Below are positions 23,415-30,250 of a DNA stretch of 30,250 bases, in pieces (the stretch's first letter is position 1; every line of letters begins with the position of its first letter). Below the pieces are notes generated by a model. The model was not told where the DNA came from, did no database searches, and was given only the letters and a program-made list of their open reading frames with translations. The stretch is from assembly GCA_002315595.1 (NCBI GenBank), contig DCHG01000002.1, forward strand, positions 38,843 to 69,092, written 5' to 3'. The position numbers and the translations under genes were made by a program. The stretch comes from Clostridiales bacterium UBA1758. Lineage in GTDB: Bacteria > Bacillota > Clostridia > Oscillospirales > UBA1758.

Positions 23415-24164
23415 ATGATAGACATTCATTCCCATATACTGCCCGAGCTTGATGACGGCTCGTTCGATATATTCTGCTCTCTTGAGATGGCTGAGATAGC
23501 CGCGCAGACGGGCGTGACCGCTATGGTCGCAACGCCGCACGCAAATCAGCGGGGCTATTTTGAAAACTACGCCTCGCAGGAGATAACGGATAAATTCTCC
23601 GAGCTCAAAAGAGAGCTTGTGGAAAACGGCACGGAGCTTGAGCTGTACCTCGGTATGGAGGTTTTCGGCACCTACGATGCCGCAAGCCTATACAGAGACG
23701 GCAGAATTTTAACGCTCAACGGCGGCAGATATATGCTCGTGGAATTTGATTTCTACGCGGATATTCAGTATATAAACGGCGTGTTATACAGCCTCATGGA
23801 TGCGGGCTGTGTGCCCGTTGTGGCTCATCCCGAGCGCTATGTTGAGCTTCAGCAGGACTACGGCATAGTAAACTGCTGGCTTAATGACGGTATGGCGGTA
23901 CAGGTCAATAAGGGCTCACTTGCAGGCCGCTTCGGACGGCGTGCAAAAAAGCTCGCCTTTGACCTTTTGAGCGACGGGCTTATAAGCTGTATTGCGAGCG
24001 ATGCGCACGGACCGCAGGTGCGTTCACCGAATATGTCGGACGCCTACGAATTTTTAACGGTTGAGTTTTCGGAGGAAACCGCGGAGCTTCTGCTCACGGA
24101 AAATCCGAGAAGAATAATAAACAGCGAGCCTGTAATAAGGTGTCAAACGCTTGAAGCATTTTGA
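23415..24164 (+). CDS. cpsB: CpsB/CapC-type tyrosine-protein phosphatase (PHP family)
   Basis: 249 residues. PHP metal motifs are in order: 'DIHSHILPELDDGS' at residues 3-16, 'TPHANQRG', 'GMEVFG', 'VAHPERY' and 'ASDAHGP'. These match the CpsB/YwqE manganese-dependent phosphatases that dephosphorylate BY-kinases in capsule and exopolysaccharide operons. AGGAG lies at 23405-23409, just before the stop of the previous gene, giving tight coupling. The two kinases it presumably acts on lie downstream in the same operon. Confidence 0.92.
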   Translation: MIDIHSHILPELDDGSFDIFCSLEMAEIAAQTGVTAMVATPHANQRGYFENYASQEITDKFSELKRELVENGTELELYLGMEVFGTYDAASLYRDGRILTLNGGRYMLVEFDFYADIQYINGVLYSLMDAGCVPVVAHPERYVELQQDYGIVNCWLNDGMAVQVNKGSLAGRFGRRAKKLAFDLLSDGLISCIASDAHGPQVRSPNMSDAYEFLTVEFSEETAELLLTENPRRIINSEPVIRCQTLEAF

Positions 24165-24181
24165 AAAACGAGGTTTTTACG

Positions 24182-25003
24182 GTGAAAAATAAAATTGCTA
24201 TACTGCTTGCGGTGCTGACGGTTTTATCCGTTGCACTTGCAATAGGCTACAGAATGTATAGGACGAGTCAGTCAAGCCCCATGCCCCCCGTTATTACCTT
24301 TGAGGAGGGCGTGCCGAGCGTCAAAACGAATGCGAGCGACGCTGAGCTTTTGCAGGGCGTTACGGCATACGACCCCGAGGACGGCGATGTTACCGCGTCA
24401 CTCGTAGTCGAGAGTGTGTCGTCCATGACGGGTAAAAATAATGTCACGGTAAGCTATGTCGCGTTTGACAGCAAAAATCACATGACAAGAGCCGCCCGCA
24501 CCGTGCATTTTACCGACTACACCGACCCTGTGTTTGCGCTTACGCAGGCGCTGTGCTTTAAGCTTTCTAACAATATCGACATCCTTGACTACGTTAAGGT
24601 GAACGATGTCGTTGACGGCGATATTTCGGGTCAGGTCAAGTATTCGCTTTTGGGCGACACAGTGTCGCTCAGCACTGTCGGCGAGTATGAGGCGGAGCTA
24701 CGCGTTACAAACAGCCTCGGCAGGACGATTCATCTTACCGTGCCCGTCGTTATAACTCAGACCGACCCCAACAGCGCAAAAATAACGCTTGACAAATACC
24801 TCATATATCTTGACAAGGGTGAGGAATTCAATGCAAGAGACCATGTAGTCAGCTATATAGCAAACAACTCGCTGAGAGAATCGGCAGACGGCTTGACTAT
24901 AAGCGGAAGCGTTGACACCTCAAAAAGCGGAACATACATTGTAACCTACACATATTACGGCTCGCCCGAGAGCAGTACAAGGCTTATCGTAATAGTGGCA
25001 TAG
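24182..25003 (+). CDS. Membrane-anchored extracellular protein with Ig-like (Cry22/DUF5011-type) repeats
   Basis: 273 residues from the GTG at 24182, with CGAGG upstream; a TTG at 24161 overlaps the cpsB stop and has no good ribosome site. Residues 1-20 form one membrane segment. Outside follow about three Ig-like repeats (roughly 35-105, 110-190, 195-270). Repeat hallmarks are 'YDPEDGDVTASL', 'DVVDGDISGQVKYS', and 'SGTYIVTYTYYGSPESS', the D-x-E/V-D-G-D pattern of Cry22/DUF5011 domains. There is no sorting signal. Position between the phosphatase and its kinases suggests a structural or polysaccharide-binding part of the machinery. Function is not known. Confidence 0.75.
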   Translation: MKNKIAILLAVLTVLSVALAIGYRMYRTSQSSPMPPVITFEEGVPSVKTNASDAELLQGVTAYDPEDGDVTASLVVESVSSMTGKNNVTVSYVAFDSKNHMTRAARTVHFTDYTDPVFALTQALCFKLSNNIDILDYVKVNDVVDGDISGQVKYSLLGDTVSLSTVGEYEAELRVTNSLGRTIHLTVPVVITQTDPNSAKITLDKYLIYLDKGEEFNARDHVVSYIANNSLRESADGLTISGSVDTSKSGTYIVTYTYYGSPESSTRLIVIVA

Positions 25004-25014
25004 GCGGTGGATTT

Positions 25015-26610
25015 ATGGAAGAAAACTTAAGACCTGAATTTAATAAGGCAGTGGCCGAAATTCACCCGCGTTTGCTTTTGCGTGAGCTTATGCACAAGCT
25101 GTGGGCGGTAATAATGGTCGCGATGATAAGCTTATCGCTGACATACGTGGGCGCATCGCTCATGTATGAGCCGCAGTATCAGACGGTGACCACATTTGTC
25201 GTTTCCGTCAGAGACAGCTCAACCTCGGTTTACTCAAATCTTTCGGCGGCGCAGAATATGGCGAGCGCCTTTTCCGAGGTGCTCAACAGCGAGGTGCTCC
25301 AAAAGCGAATTTGCGAGGAAATGGGCACAGACAGCATTGACGGCACAATAAAAGCGAATGTCATCAAGGAGACAAATCTGCTTGAAATGACGGTCACGGC
25401 ATCAACTCCGCGGCAGGCATTCGTGCTGACAAAAGCAATTCTCAACAACTACGGCGAGCTTGCCGATGTCGTGCTCAATAATATTGCGCTTGATATACTC
25501 CAGCAGCCCACAATCCCGACAACGCCCATAAACTATTCGCAGGCGAGGCACTATGCAAAGCTCGGTGCGGTTGCGGGTGCATTTTGCACCGCGGCATATA
25601 TCTGCCTCATAGCCTTCCTGCGCAACACTGCAAAAACCGTCAGCGAGGTTGAAAACGCGCTCAACACGCGTCTTATTGCAACGGTCTACCACGAGCAGAA
25701 GGCAAAGCTTGTAACGCAGATATTTGACCGCAAAGCAATAAAACAGAGCCTTTTGATAACAAATCCGACGACGAGCTTTGCCTTCGTCGAAACCTTCAAA
25801 AAGCTCCGCACGCGAATTGAATATCTTATGCGCAAAAACGAATGCAAGGTGCTTATGGTGACCTCTGTGTCCGAAAATGAGGGCAAGAGTACAGTGGCGG
25901 CAAATATAGCACTTGCCATGAACAGAAGAAAAAAGAGTATTCTGCTTATCGACGCGGATATGCGCAAGCCCGCCATGCACAGAATTCTCGGCTACTCCGA
26001 TTCTGAGTATGAGGGTATAGCCGAATATCTGTCGGGCAAGGCGAGCTTAAACCAGGTTATGCTTTCCGACAAAAAGCGTCAGCTTGGACTTATCCTCGGC
26101 AAAAACGGCACGAAAAACTCAACGGAGCTTATAAAGAGCGACGAAATGGCGGAGCTTATTAAGCGTGCGAAAAAGCACATGGATATGGTCATAATCGACA
26201 CTCCGCCCATGTCGGTCAGCCCGGATGCAGAGCTTATATGCGAGCTTGTCGATGCGGCAATCCTTGTCGTAAGGCAGGATGAGGTGCCCGTGCCTATACT
26301 CAACGAGGCAATCGAGGCAATAAACAGCTCGGATGCAAAGCTTCTCGGCTGTGTTTTCAACAACGTATATCTTGCCGACCTCAACGACGGCTATAATTAC
26401 GGAAGCGGCGGCAAATACGGCTATGTAAAGCACCGCTACGGCAAATACGGCTACGGTAAGTACAGCTACGGCAAGTACGGCTACGGCAAGTACGGCTACG
26501 GCAAATATGGCTACGGCAAGTACGGCTATGAGGGCGCAGGATACGAGGAAGGCGAAAAGCTGACACTTAACGGCGCCGACGACGGCACAGACTTTTTCGG
26601 GGAGGGTTGA
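25015..26610 (+). CDS. Wzz chain-length domain fused to BY-kinase, Tyr-rich tail (first copy)
   Basis: 531 residues. Membrane segments at about 28-50 and 180-203 bracket an extracellular Wzz-type domain. The cytoplasmic ATPase has Walker A 'ENEGKST' (K291), Walker A' 'IDADMRKP' (D313, D315) and Walker B 'VIIDTPP' (D395), the three BY-kinase motifs. The C-terminal region from about 458 holds 18 tyrosines, including six perfect G-K-Y-G/S-Y units (476-505), followed by an acidic end. BY-kinases autophosphorylate such tails, and CpsB removes the phosphates; the cycle sets polymer length and export. Most Firmicutes split the two halves into CapA and CapB, so the fusion is the less common form. GGTGGA is present before the ATG. 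Confidence 0.92.
   Translation: MEENLRPEFNKAVAEIHPRLLLRELMHKLWAVIMVAMISLSLTYVGASLMYEPQYQTVTTFVVSVRDSSTSVYSNLSAAQNMASAFSEVLNSEVLQKRICEEMGTDSIDGTIKANVIKETNLLEMTVTASTPRQAFVLTKAILNNYGELADVVLNNIALDILQQPTIPTTPINYSQARHYAKLGAVAGAFCTAAYICLIAFLRNTAKTVSEVENALNTRLIATVYHEQKAKLVTQIFDRKAIKQSLLITNPTTSFAFVETFKKLRTRIEYLMRKNECKVLMVTSVSENEGKSTVAANIALAMNRRKKSILLIDADMRKPAMHRILGYSDSEYEGIAEYLSGKASLNQVMLSDKKRQLGLILGKNGTKNSTELIKSDEMAELIKRAKKHMDMVIIDTPPMSVSPDAELICELVDAAILVVRQDEVPVPILNEAIEAINSSDAKLLGCVFNNVYLADLNDGYNYGSGGKYGYVKHRYGKYGYGKYSYGKYGYGKYGYGKYGYGKYGYEGAGYEEGEKLTLNGADDGTDFFGEG
26440..26529 (+). repeat. Six 15-bp repeats coding for the kinase Tyr tail
   Basis: Six tandem in-frame units of GGC-AAR-TAY-RGC-TAY, 90 bp. 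The second unit has AGC for GGC (Ser). High identity makes unit-number change by slippage or unequal exchange likely while keeping frame. Confidence 0.9.
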
Positions 26611-26612
26611 TT

Positions 26613-28046
26613 ATGAACGAGCAAAATAACAACATTTCCTCCGCAAATCTGTCAAGGCTCATTATAGGAGCAAAAAGCGGAATAAAAAGACTGTGGGCTG
26701 TAATTCTCCTGCTGACCGTTTTGGGCGGTGCGGCATTGGGCTTCAGCTCGTGGAAAAGCTACACACCGTATTATACGGCATCGGCGACCTTCACCGTGTA
26801 TGTGAAAAACAACGCGCAGGCAAGCGTGTCCGCGTTTAACTTCGCAGTTGCAGAGCAGATGGAAAAAACCTTCCCGTATATACTCACAAGCGGAGTTTTA
26901 AGCGAGCTTGTTATGGAGGACACGGGTCTGCAAACTCTGCCGTCCATATCGGCAACGGCTGTTGAGGGAGCAAACCTTTTCGTGCTCAAGGTCTCGGGCT
27001 CAGACCCTAACGTGTGCTACAGGGTGCTCCAGTCTGTAATAGAAAACTATCCGCAGGTTGCCGAGCTTGTTGTCGGTCCCACGGATATGACGGTGGTTGA
27101 CGGTACGGGCGTGCCCGTTGCACCCGTAAACGGCAGACAGTGGAAAAGCTCAGCAGAAAAGGGCGCTCTTGCAGGCTTAGCGGCAGGTCTTGTGCTCGCC
27201 TTTGCCTACGGCTACACCAAGGCGACGGTGCTCAGCAAGGCAGACCTGCAGAAGGTCAGCAATGTGCGCTATGTCGGCTCACTTCCCGCTATAAACATAA
27301 AGCGAAAGGTCAGGGACACCCACAGCATAATAGGCTTTGACGGTGTGAATGACCGAGGCTACCGCGAGGCATTCAGAGCCATATCGGTCAGAATGGACAA
27401 GTATCTGCGCGATAAAAACTATCGCACGATTATGGTATGCTCCGCCGCAAGCGGTGAGGGCAAAACAACCGTCGCATACAATCTTGCACAGCTTCTCGTA
27501 AAGCTGAAACGCAAGGTCGTAATAATCGACTGCGACCTGAGAAACCCCTCCATGTATAAGATGCTCGACGTTAAAAAATGTGAGGGCTTCGCGGAGGCGG
27601 TCAACGGCGAACGAAAGCTCGAGGAAGTAATCAAGATTTTAATTCCGAATAAGCTTGATATTATCTTCGCGGGACAGTGCAATGAGGATGCAACCGACAC
27701 CCTCTCAAGGCCCGAGGTTAATGAGCTTTTTGAAAAGCTCAAGCAGATGTACGATGTAGTGATTATCGACACTCCGCCATGCTCACTGCTTGCAGATGCC
27801 GAGGACCTCGGTATGCTCGTTGACGGTGCGCTTATGGTCGTAAGGCAGAATTATGCGAGCCGCGCAAATATTATTGACAGCCTCACCCGCTTGAGCGAGG
27901 TCGGCCTCCCCATTGTAGGTTATCTCATGAATGCCTGCGAAACGGGCATAGGAAGCGGCTCGGGCAAATACGGCTACGGCTACGGTTACGGATATGGATA
28001 CGGCTATGGCTACGGTTACGGCTACGGTAACTCGGAGAACAAATAA
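26613..28046 (+). CDS. Wzz chain-length domain fused to BY-kinase, (Gly-Tyr)n tail (second copy)
   Basis: 477 residues from the ATG at 26613, with GGGGAGGG just upstream; a TTG at 26607 is less likely. The layout is the same as the gene before it: membrane segments near 28-48 and 175-195, Walker A 'SGEGKTT' (K284), Walker A' 'DCDLRNP' (D306, D308), Walker B 'IIDTPP' (D386). The tail is SGSGKY followed by nine Gly-Tyr dipeptides, ending NSENK, with 10 tyrosines. The sequence outside the motifs differs clearly from the first copy, so the duplication is old. Only two bases separate it from the previous stop. The pair may form mixed oligomers or act on different polymers. Confidence 0.92.
   Translation: MNEQNNNISSANLSRLIIGAKSGIKRLWAVILLLTVLGGAALGFSSWKSYTPYYTASATFTVYVKNNAQASVSAFNFAVAEQMEKTFPYILTSGVLSELVMEDTGLQTLPSISATAVEGANLFVLKVSGSDPNVCYRVLQSVIENYPQVAELVVGPTDMTVVDGTGVPVAPVNGRQWKSSAEKGALAGLAAGLVLAFAYGYTKATVLSKADLQKVSNVRYVGSLPAINIKRKVRDTHSIIGFDGVNDRGYREAFRAISVRMDKYLRDKNYRTIMVCSAASGEGKTTVAYNLAQLLVKLKRKVVIIDCDLRNPSMYKMLDVKKCEGFAEAVNGERKLEEVIKILIPNKLDIIFAGQCNEDATDTLSRPEVNELFEKLKQMYDVVIIDTPPCSLLADAEDLGMLVDGALMVVRQNYASRANIIDSLTRLSEVGLPIVGYLMNACETGIGSGSGKYGYGYGYGYGYGYGYGYGYGNSENK
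27972..28025 (+). repeat. Nine hexanucleotide repeats coding for (Gly-Tyr)n
   Basis: Nine GGN-TAY units, 54 bp, in frame at the kinase 3' end. Third bases vary between units, so it is an older or purified array, but expansion in steps of six would keep the frame. Confidence 0.9.
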
Positions 28047-28051
28047 ACGGT

Positions 28052-29086
28052 ATGGATAAAACGGAAGAAAAAAAGGAAAAGAAGCTGAGCAAGGGCACGA
28101 GGATACTGCTTATTATCGTGTGTGTGCTCGTGGGGCTTGCGGTTTTACTTGCCGCGACGGTTGCTGTTATGACGCTTGTGGGTAAAAACGCACTCAACGA
28201 CGGCAGCAGTATGGAGGTTGTAAGCACGGATGCCGAGAGCCTGAGCTCGGGCACTATCCGTCACAACGGCAAGCTGTATAAATACAATGACGAGCTCACC
28301 TGCATTCTTCTTATAGGCGTTGACAGCTATGAGAAGGAGGACACGGGCGAATTCGGCAGGTCACTGCAGTCAGATGTCGATGTGCTCGCGGTAGTTGACC
28401 CGAAAAACGAAAAGCTCACGCTTTTGTCCGTCTCGCGCGATACGCTGTGTCAGCTTGACATCCTTGATGATAACGGAAATCTCACGGGCACGGGCACGGC
28501 ACAGCTTGCACTCGCATACAGCTACGGTGACGGCGCGGAAAAAAGCTGTGAGCTGACTGCAACGGCGGTATCCCGCCTGTTTTACGGGCTGAACATCCCC
28601 GCTTATGCCTCAATTTACATGAACGGCATAACAGACCTCGTGGATTTGGTCGGCGGCGTCACGGTCACTCCGTCGGATACGGAAAGAGGCTTCGTAGCGG
28701 GCAAGCAGTACGAGCTGTACGGCGACTTGACCGAGCAGTACATCCGCTTCAGAGAGGACAGCGTTGACGGCAACAATCAGCGTATGCAAAGGCAAAATCA
28801 GGTGCTTATGGCGCTTGTATATAAGGCACTCGAAATGGCAAAGCAAAACCCGTCCTCGGTGCTCGAGCTGTACGGCGCGGTGTCCGACAATGTTACGACG
28901 AATGTCAACACGGCGATGATGGTGTATCTTGCTCAGCAGGCGATAAAGCTCGACTTTGACGGACAGATACACACAGTCCCGGGACACTCCGAAATGGGCG
29001 AGCAAAATCACGCCGTATTTGTCGTTGATGAGGACGCATTCCTCGAGCAGGTGCTCGAAATATTCTACAATCCCGTGGAGGGATAA
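28052..29086 (+). CDS. LytR-CpsA-Psr (LCP) family glycopolymer ligase
   Basis: 344 residues. A charged lysine-rich N-terminus and one membrane segment (about 18-43) lead to the extracellular LCP domain: 'CILLIGVDSYE', 'SDVDVLAVVDPKNEKLTLLSVSRDT' (in two blocks), 'INGI/MNGITDLVDLVGGVTV' region and 'RFREDSVDGNNQRMQRQ', whose Arg residues bind the pyrophosphate of the lipid-linked polymer. LCP enzymes attach capsule or teichoic-type polymers to peptidoglycan. It starts 5 bases after the second kinase stop and completes the regulatory-attachment set. A new promoter lies after it. Confidence 0.9.
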   Translation: MDKTEEKKEKKLSKGTRILLIIVCVLVGLAVLLAATVAVMTLVGKNALNDGSSMEVVSTDAESLSSGTIRHNGKLYKYNDELTCILLIGVDSYEKEDTGEFGRSLQSDVDVLAVVDPKNEKLTLLSVSRDTLCQLDILDDNGNLTGTGTAQLALAYSYGDGAEKSCELTATAVSRLFYGLNIPAYASIYMNGITDLVDLVGGVTVTPSDTERGFVAGKQYELYGDLTEQYIRFREDSVDGNNQRMQRQNQVLMALVYKALEMAKQNPSSVLELYGAVSDNVTTNVNTAMMVYLAQQAIKLDFDGQIHTVPGHSEMGEQNHAVFVVDEDAFLEQVLEIFYNPVEG

Positions 29087-29094
29087 AAAAGTCC

Positions 29095-29123
29095 TTGCAA
29101 TTACGATAGTTGTGTTGTAGTAT
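29095..29123 (+). promoter_or_regulatory. Promoter of the sortase substrate gene
   Basis: TTGCAA (29095-29100), 17 bases, TAGTAT (29118-29123). ACGGAGGA at 29151-29158 precedes the ATG at 29166. Confidence 0.65.
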
Positions 29124-29165
29124 TACAGTGTATAGATGTTTGGATAGTTGACGGAGGATTTATAA

Positions 29166-29408
29166 ATGAAAAAGCTTATATGCCTTCTTTTGATAATAGT
29201 AATGCTGTTTGCAATGGCAAGCGTCGTTTTTGCCGACAATGTCCCGAGTGCCGAGAAGCACAATACCGACGTTGAGGGTGACGACGACAACAGAGGCAAG
29301 TCTCCGCAGACAGGCGAGGACGGCACCGTTTATTGGGTAGTCTGTGCGCTCGTGCTTGCGATAGGCGCGGTTTTGTTCTGCGGCAAAAAGCTCGTCTGCA
29401 ATAAGTAA
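29166..29408 (+). CDS. Tiny cell-wall-anchored protein with SPQTG sorting signal
   Basis: 80 residues. A signal peptide covers 1-23 (cleavage after VFA). The mature part is only about 26 residues, acidic and polar ('VEGDDDNRGK'). A sorting signal follows: SPQTG at 46-50, hydrophobic stretch 54-72 and a positively charged end. The motif is a variant of LPxTG; S/P-PxTG motifs are used by class B sortases of Clostridioides difficile. A class B sortase gene is next door. It is probably linked to the wall at Thr49 by that sortase. The role of such a small product is unknown. A terminator follows its stop. Confidence 0.85.
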   Translation: MKKLICLLLIIVMLFAMASVVFADNVPSAEKHNTDVEGDDDNRGKSPQTGEDGTVYWVVCALVLAIGAVLFCGKKLVCNK

Positions 29409-29419
29409 TTAAATTTATC

Positions 29420-29449
29420 AAAGCTCCATGCAAGGCATGGAGCTTTTTT
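29420..29449 (+). terminator. Intrinsic terminator between sortase substrate and sortase
   Basis: AAAGCTCCATGC (29420-29431), loop AAG, GCATGGAGCTTT (29435-29446), then more T to 29449. It ends 12 bases before the sortase ATG, with no room for a promoter between, so the sortase depends on read-through. Confidence 0.88.
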
Positions 29450-29461
29450 ATGAGGCAGTAT

Positions 29462-30226
29462 ATGAAAAAAGGAATTGTACGCGTTATTTTAATAATAGTG
29501 GCGCTTATCGCGCTGTGCGTAATTGCGTGGTGCGGTTGGTATCTGTATCAGTATTGGCACGGCGGAGAATTAAACGACTCGCTAAAAGAGCATATTGACA
29601 CGCAGGCGGTAGGTGAGATTGACGCCGAGACGGTTGAAATTCCCGTAGATTTTGCGTCACTCAAGCAGATAAACCCCGAAATATATGCGTGGATATACGT
29701 ACCGGGTACGGTAATCAGCTACCCGGTATTACAGCACGACGGGGATAACGGCTACTACACTCACCGCGCCGAGGACGGAAGCTACTACACAGGAGGCTGT
29801 ATTTACAGCGAAAACTACAACAGCCTCGATTTTACAGACAGCATGACGGTGCTGTACGGGCACAATATGCGCGCAGGCGATATGTTTGCTCAGCTGAACG
29901 ATTTTGCCGATGTCAACGTGTTTGATTCGTGCAGATACATCTATATTTACACGCCCGAAAAAATGCTTGTATATGAGATTTTCGCGAGCTATGTGCATTC
30001 GCACGAGCATCTGCTCGTAAATCACGATTTTTCGGACGGCGAGCAGTTTGACGCGTTTTTCGATGAGGTGCTGTATAAGCAGTCATTAAGCGCAAACTAT
30101 CTTGATGACATTGAGCTTGACAGCGGTACCGATAAGGTGCTGACTCTCTCGACCTGCTACCGCAACGACAATCAACAGCGTTATCTCGTTCAGGGCAGAC
30201 TGATTGCGGAAATTCCCGCGGCATAA
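29462..30226 (+). CDS. srtB: Class B sortase
   Basis: 254 residues from the ATG at 29462, with GAGG at 29452-29455; an ATG at 29450 lies in the terminator tail and is less likely. One N-terminal membrane segment (about 7-29). The catalytic residues are H134 in 'YGHNM', C232 in 'TLSTC' and R240 in 'QQRYLVQG'. 'PEIYAWIYVPGTVISYPVLQ' near the start and the TLSTC motif place it in class B. The enzyme would cut SPQTG between Thr and Gly and link the protein to peptidoglycan. The only candidate substrate seen is the preceding gene. The position after the polysaccharide genes suggests a shared role at the cell surface. Confidence 0.92.
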   Translation: MKKGIVRVILIIVALIALCVIAWCGWYLYQYWHGGELNDSLKEHIDTQAVGEIDAETVEIPVDFASLKQINPEIYAWIYVPGTVISYPVLQHDGDNGYYTHRAEDGSYYTGGCIYSENYNSLDFTDSMTVLYGHNMRAGDMFAQLNDFADVNVFDSCRYIYIYTPEKMLVYEIFASYVHSHEHLLVNHDFSDGEQFDAFFDEVLYKQSLSANYLDDIELDSGTDKVLTLSTCYRNDNQQRYLVQGRLIAEIPAA

Positions 30227-30232
30227 AAAATT

Positions 30233-30250
30233 CTCACTTTGCAAAGTGAG
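30233..30250 (+). terminator. Probable terminator stem after srtB, cut by the window end
   Basis: CTCACTTTGCAAAGTGAG is a perfect palindrome right after the srtB stop, preceded by A6. The T-tract would lie outside the window. Confidence 0.65.

Noticed and set aside
26440..26529. Tandem repeat as a CRISPR array
   Set aside because: Units are contiguous 15-mers in frame within a kinase gene, with no spacers.

Overview
The window reads as a Gram-positive, anaerobic member of the Clostridia, probably a gut Oscillospirales-like bacterium. The evidence is an oxygen-sensitive class III ribonucleotide reductase, a HemZ-type radical-SAM protein, a class B sortase with its sorting-signal substrate, an LCP protein, a CpsB/BY-kinase polysaccharide control module and sigma-A promoters of TTGACA/TATAAT type. 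The family calls come from recognising motifs by eye; no database search was run.

Layout. 1-5473 (+): the end of a GH95 glycosidase, a large GH106-like glycosidase, a TPR protein, a DUF4037 nucleotidyltransferase-like protein and an NrdG-type activase, all closely packed. 5474-9002 (+): a regulatory region with two NrdR boxes exactly 31 bp apart and a strong promoter, then nrdD carrying a C-terminal CPNC redoxin domain, then a thioredoxin reductase. 9038-11445 (-): hemZ and a uridine-kinase-like gene overlapping by one base. 11759-14976 (+): a highly codon-biased PLP aminotransferase, an acyltransferase with a zinc ribbon, a Nudix hydrolase and a small membrane protein. 15102-18006 (+): two membrane proteins (DUF5058 and a partner) with an M20 peptidase. 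18096-21045 (-): a TrpXYZ-like ABC importer preceded by a leader peptide attenuator. 21258-30226 (+): ABC exporter, S24/S26 peptidase, CpsB-like phosphatase, Ig-like anchored protein, two Wzz-BY-kinase fusions with tyrosine-repeat tails, LCP protein, a tiny sortase substrate and a class B sortase.

The strongest new-looking signal is on the minus strand at 20879-21080. A 27-codon leader ORF with five consecutive Tyr codons and then Phe is followed by an intrinsic terminator. The last codons of the leader can pair with the 5' arm of that terminator. This is a textbook ribosome-mediated attenuator in a Clostridium-like genome, where T-boxes normally do this work, and it predicts that the downstream ABC importer carries tyrosine or a related aromatic compound.

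A second system is the ribonucleotide reductase set. NrdR boxes, NrdD with a built-in redoxin and an adjacent TrxB suggest a complete NADPH-TrxB-redoxin-NrdD electron chain instead of formate. Codon use changes sharply about 400 bases into nrdD, so the left 6.1 kb may come from another genome, by recombination or by assembly chimerism. The join should be checked before the left-hand genes are linked to the rest.
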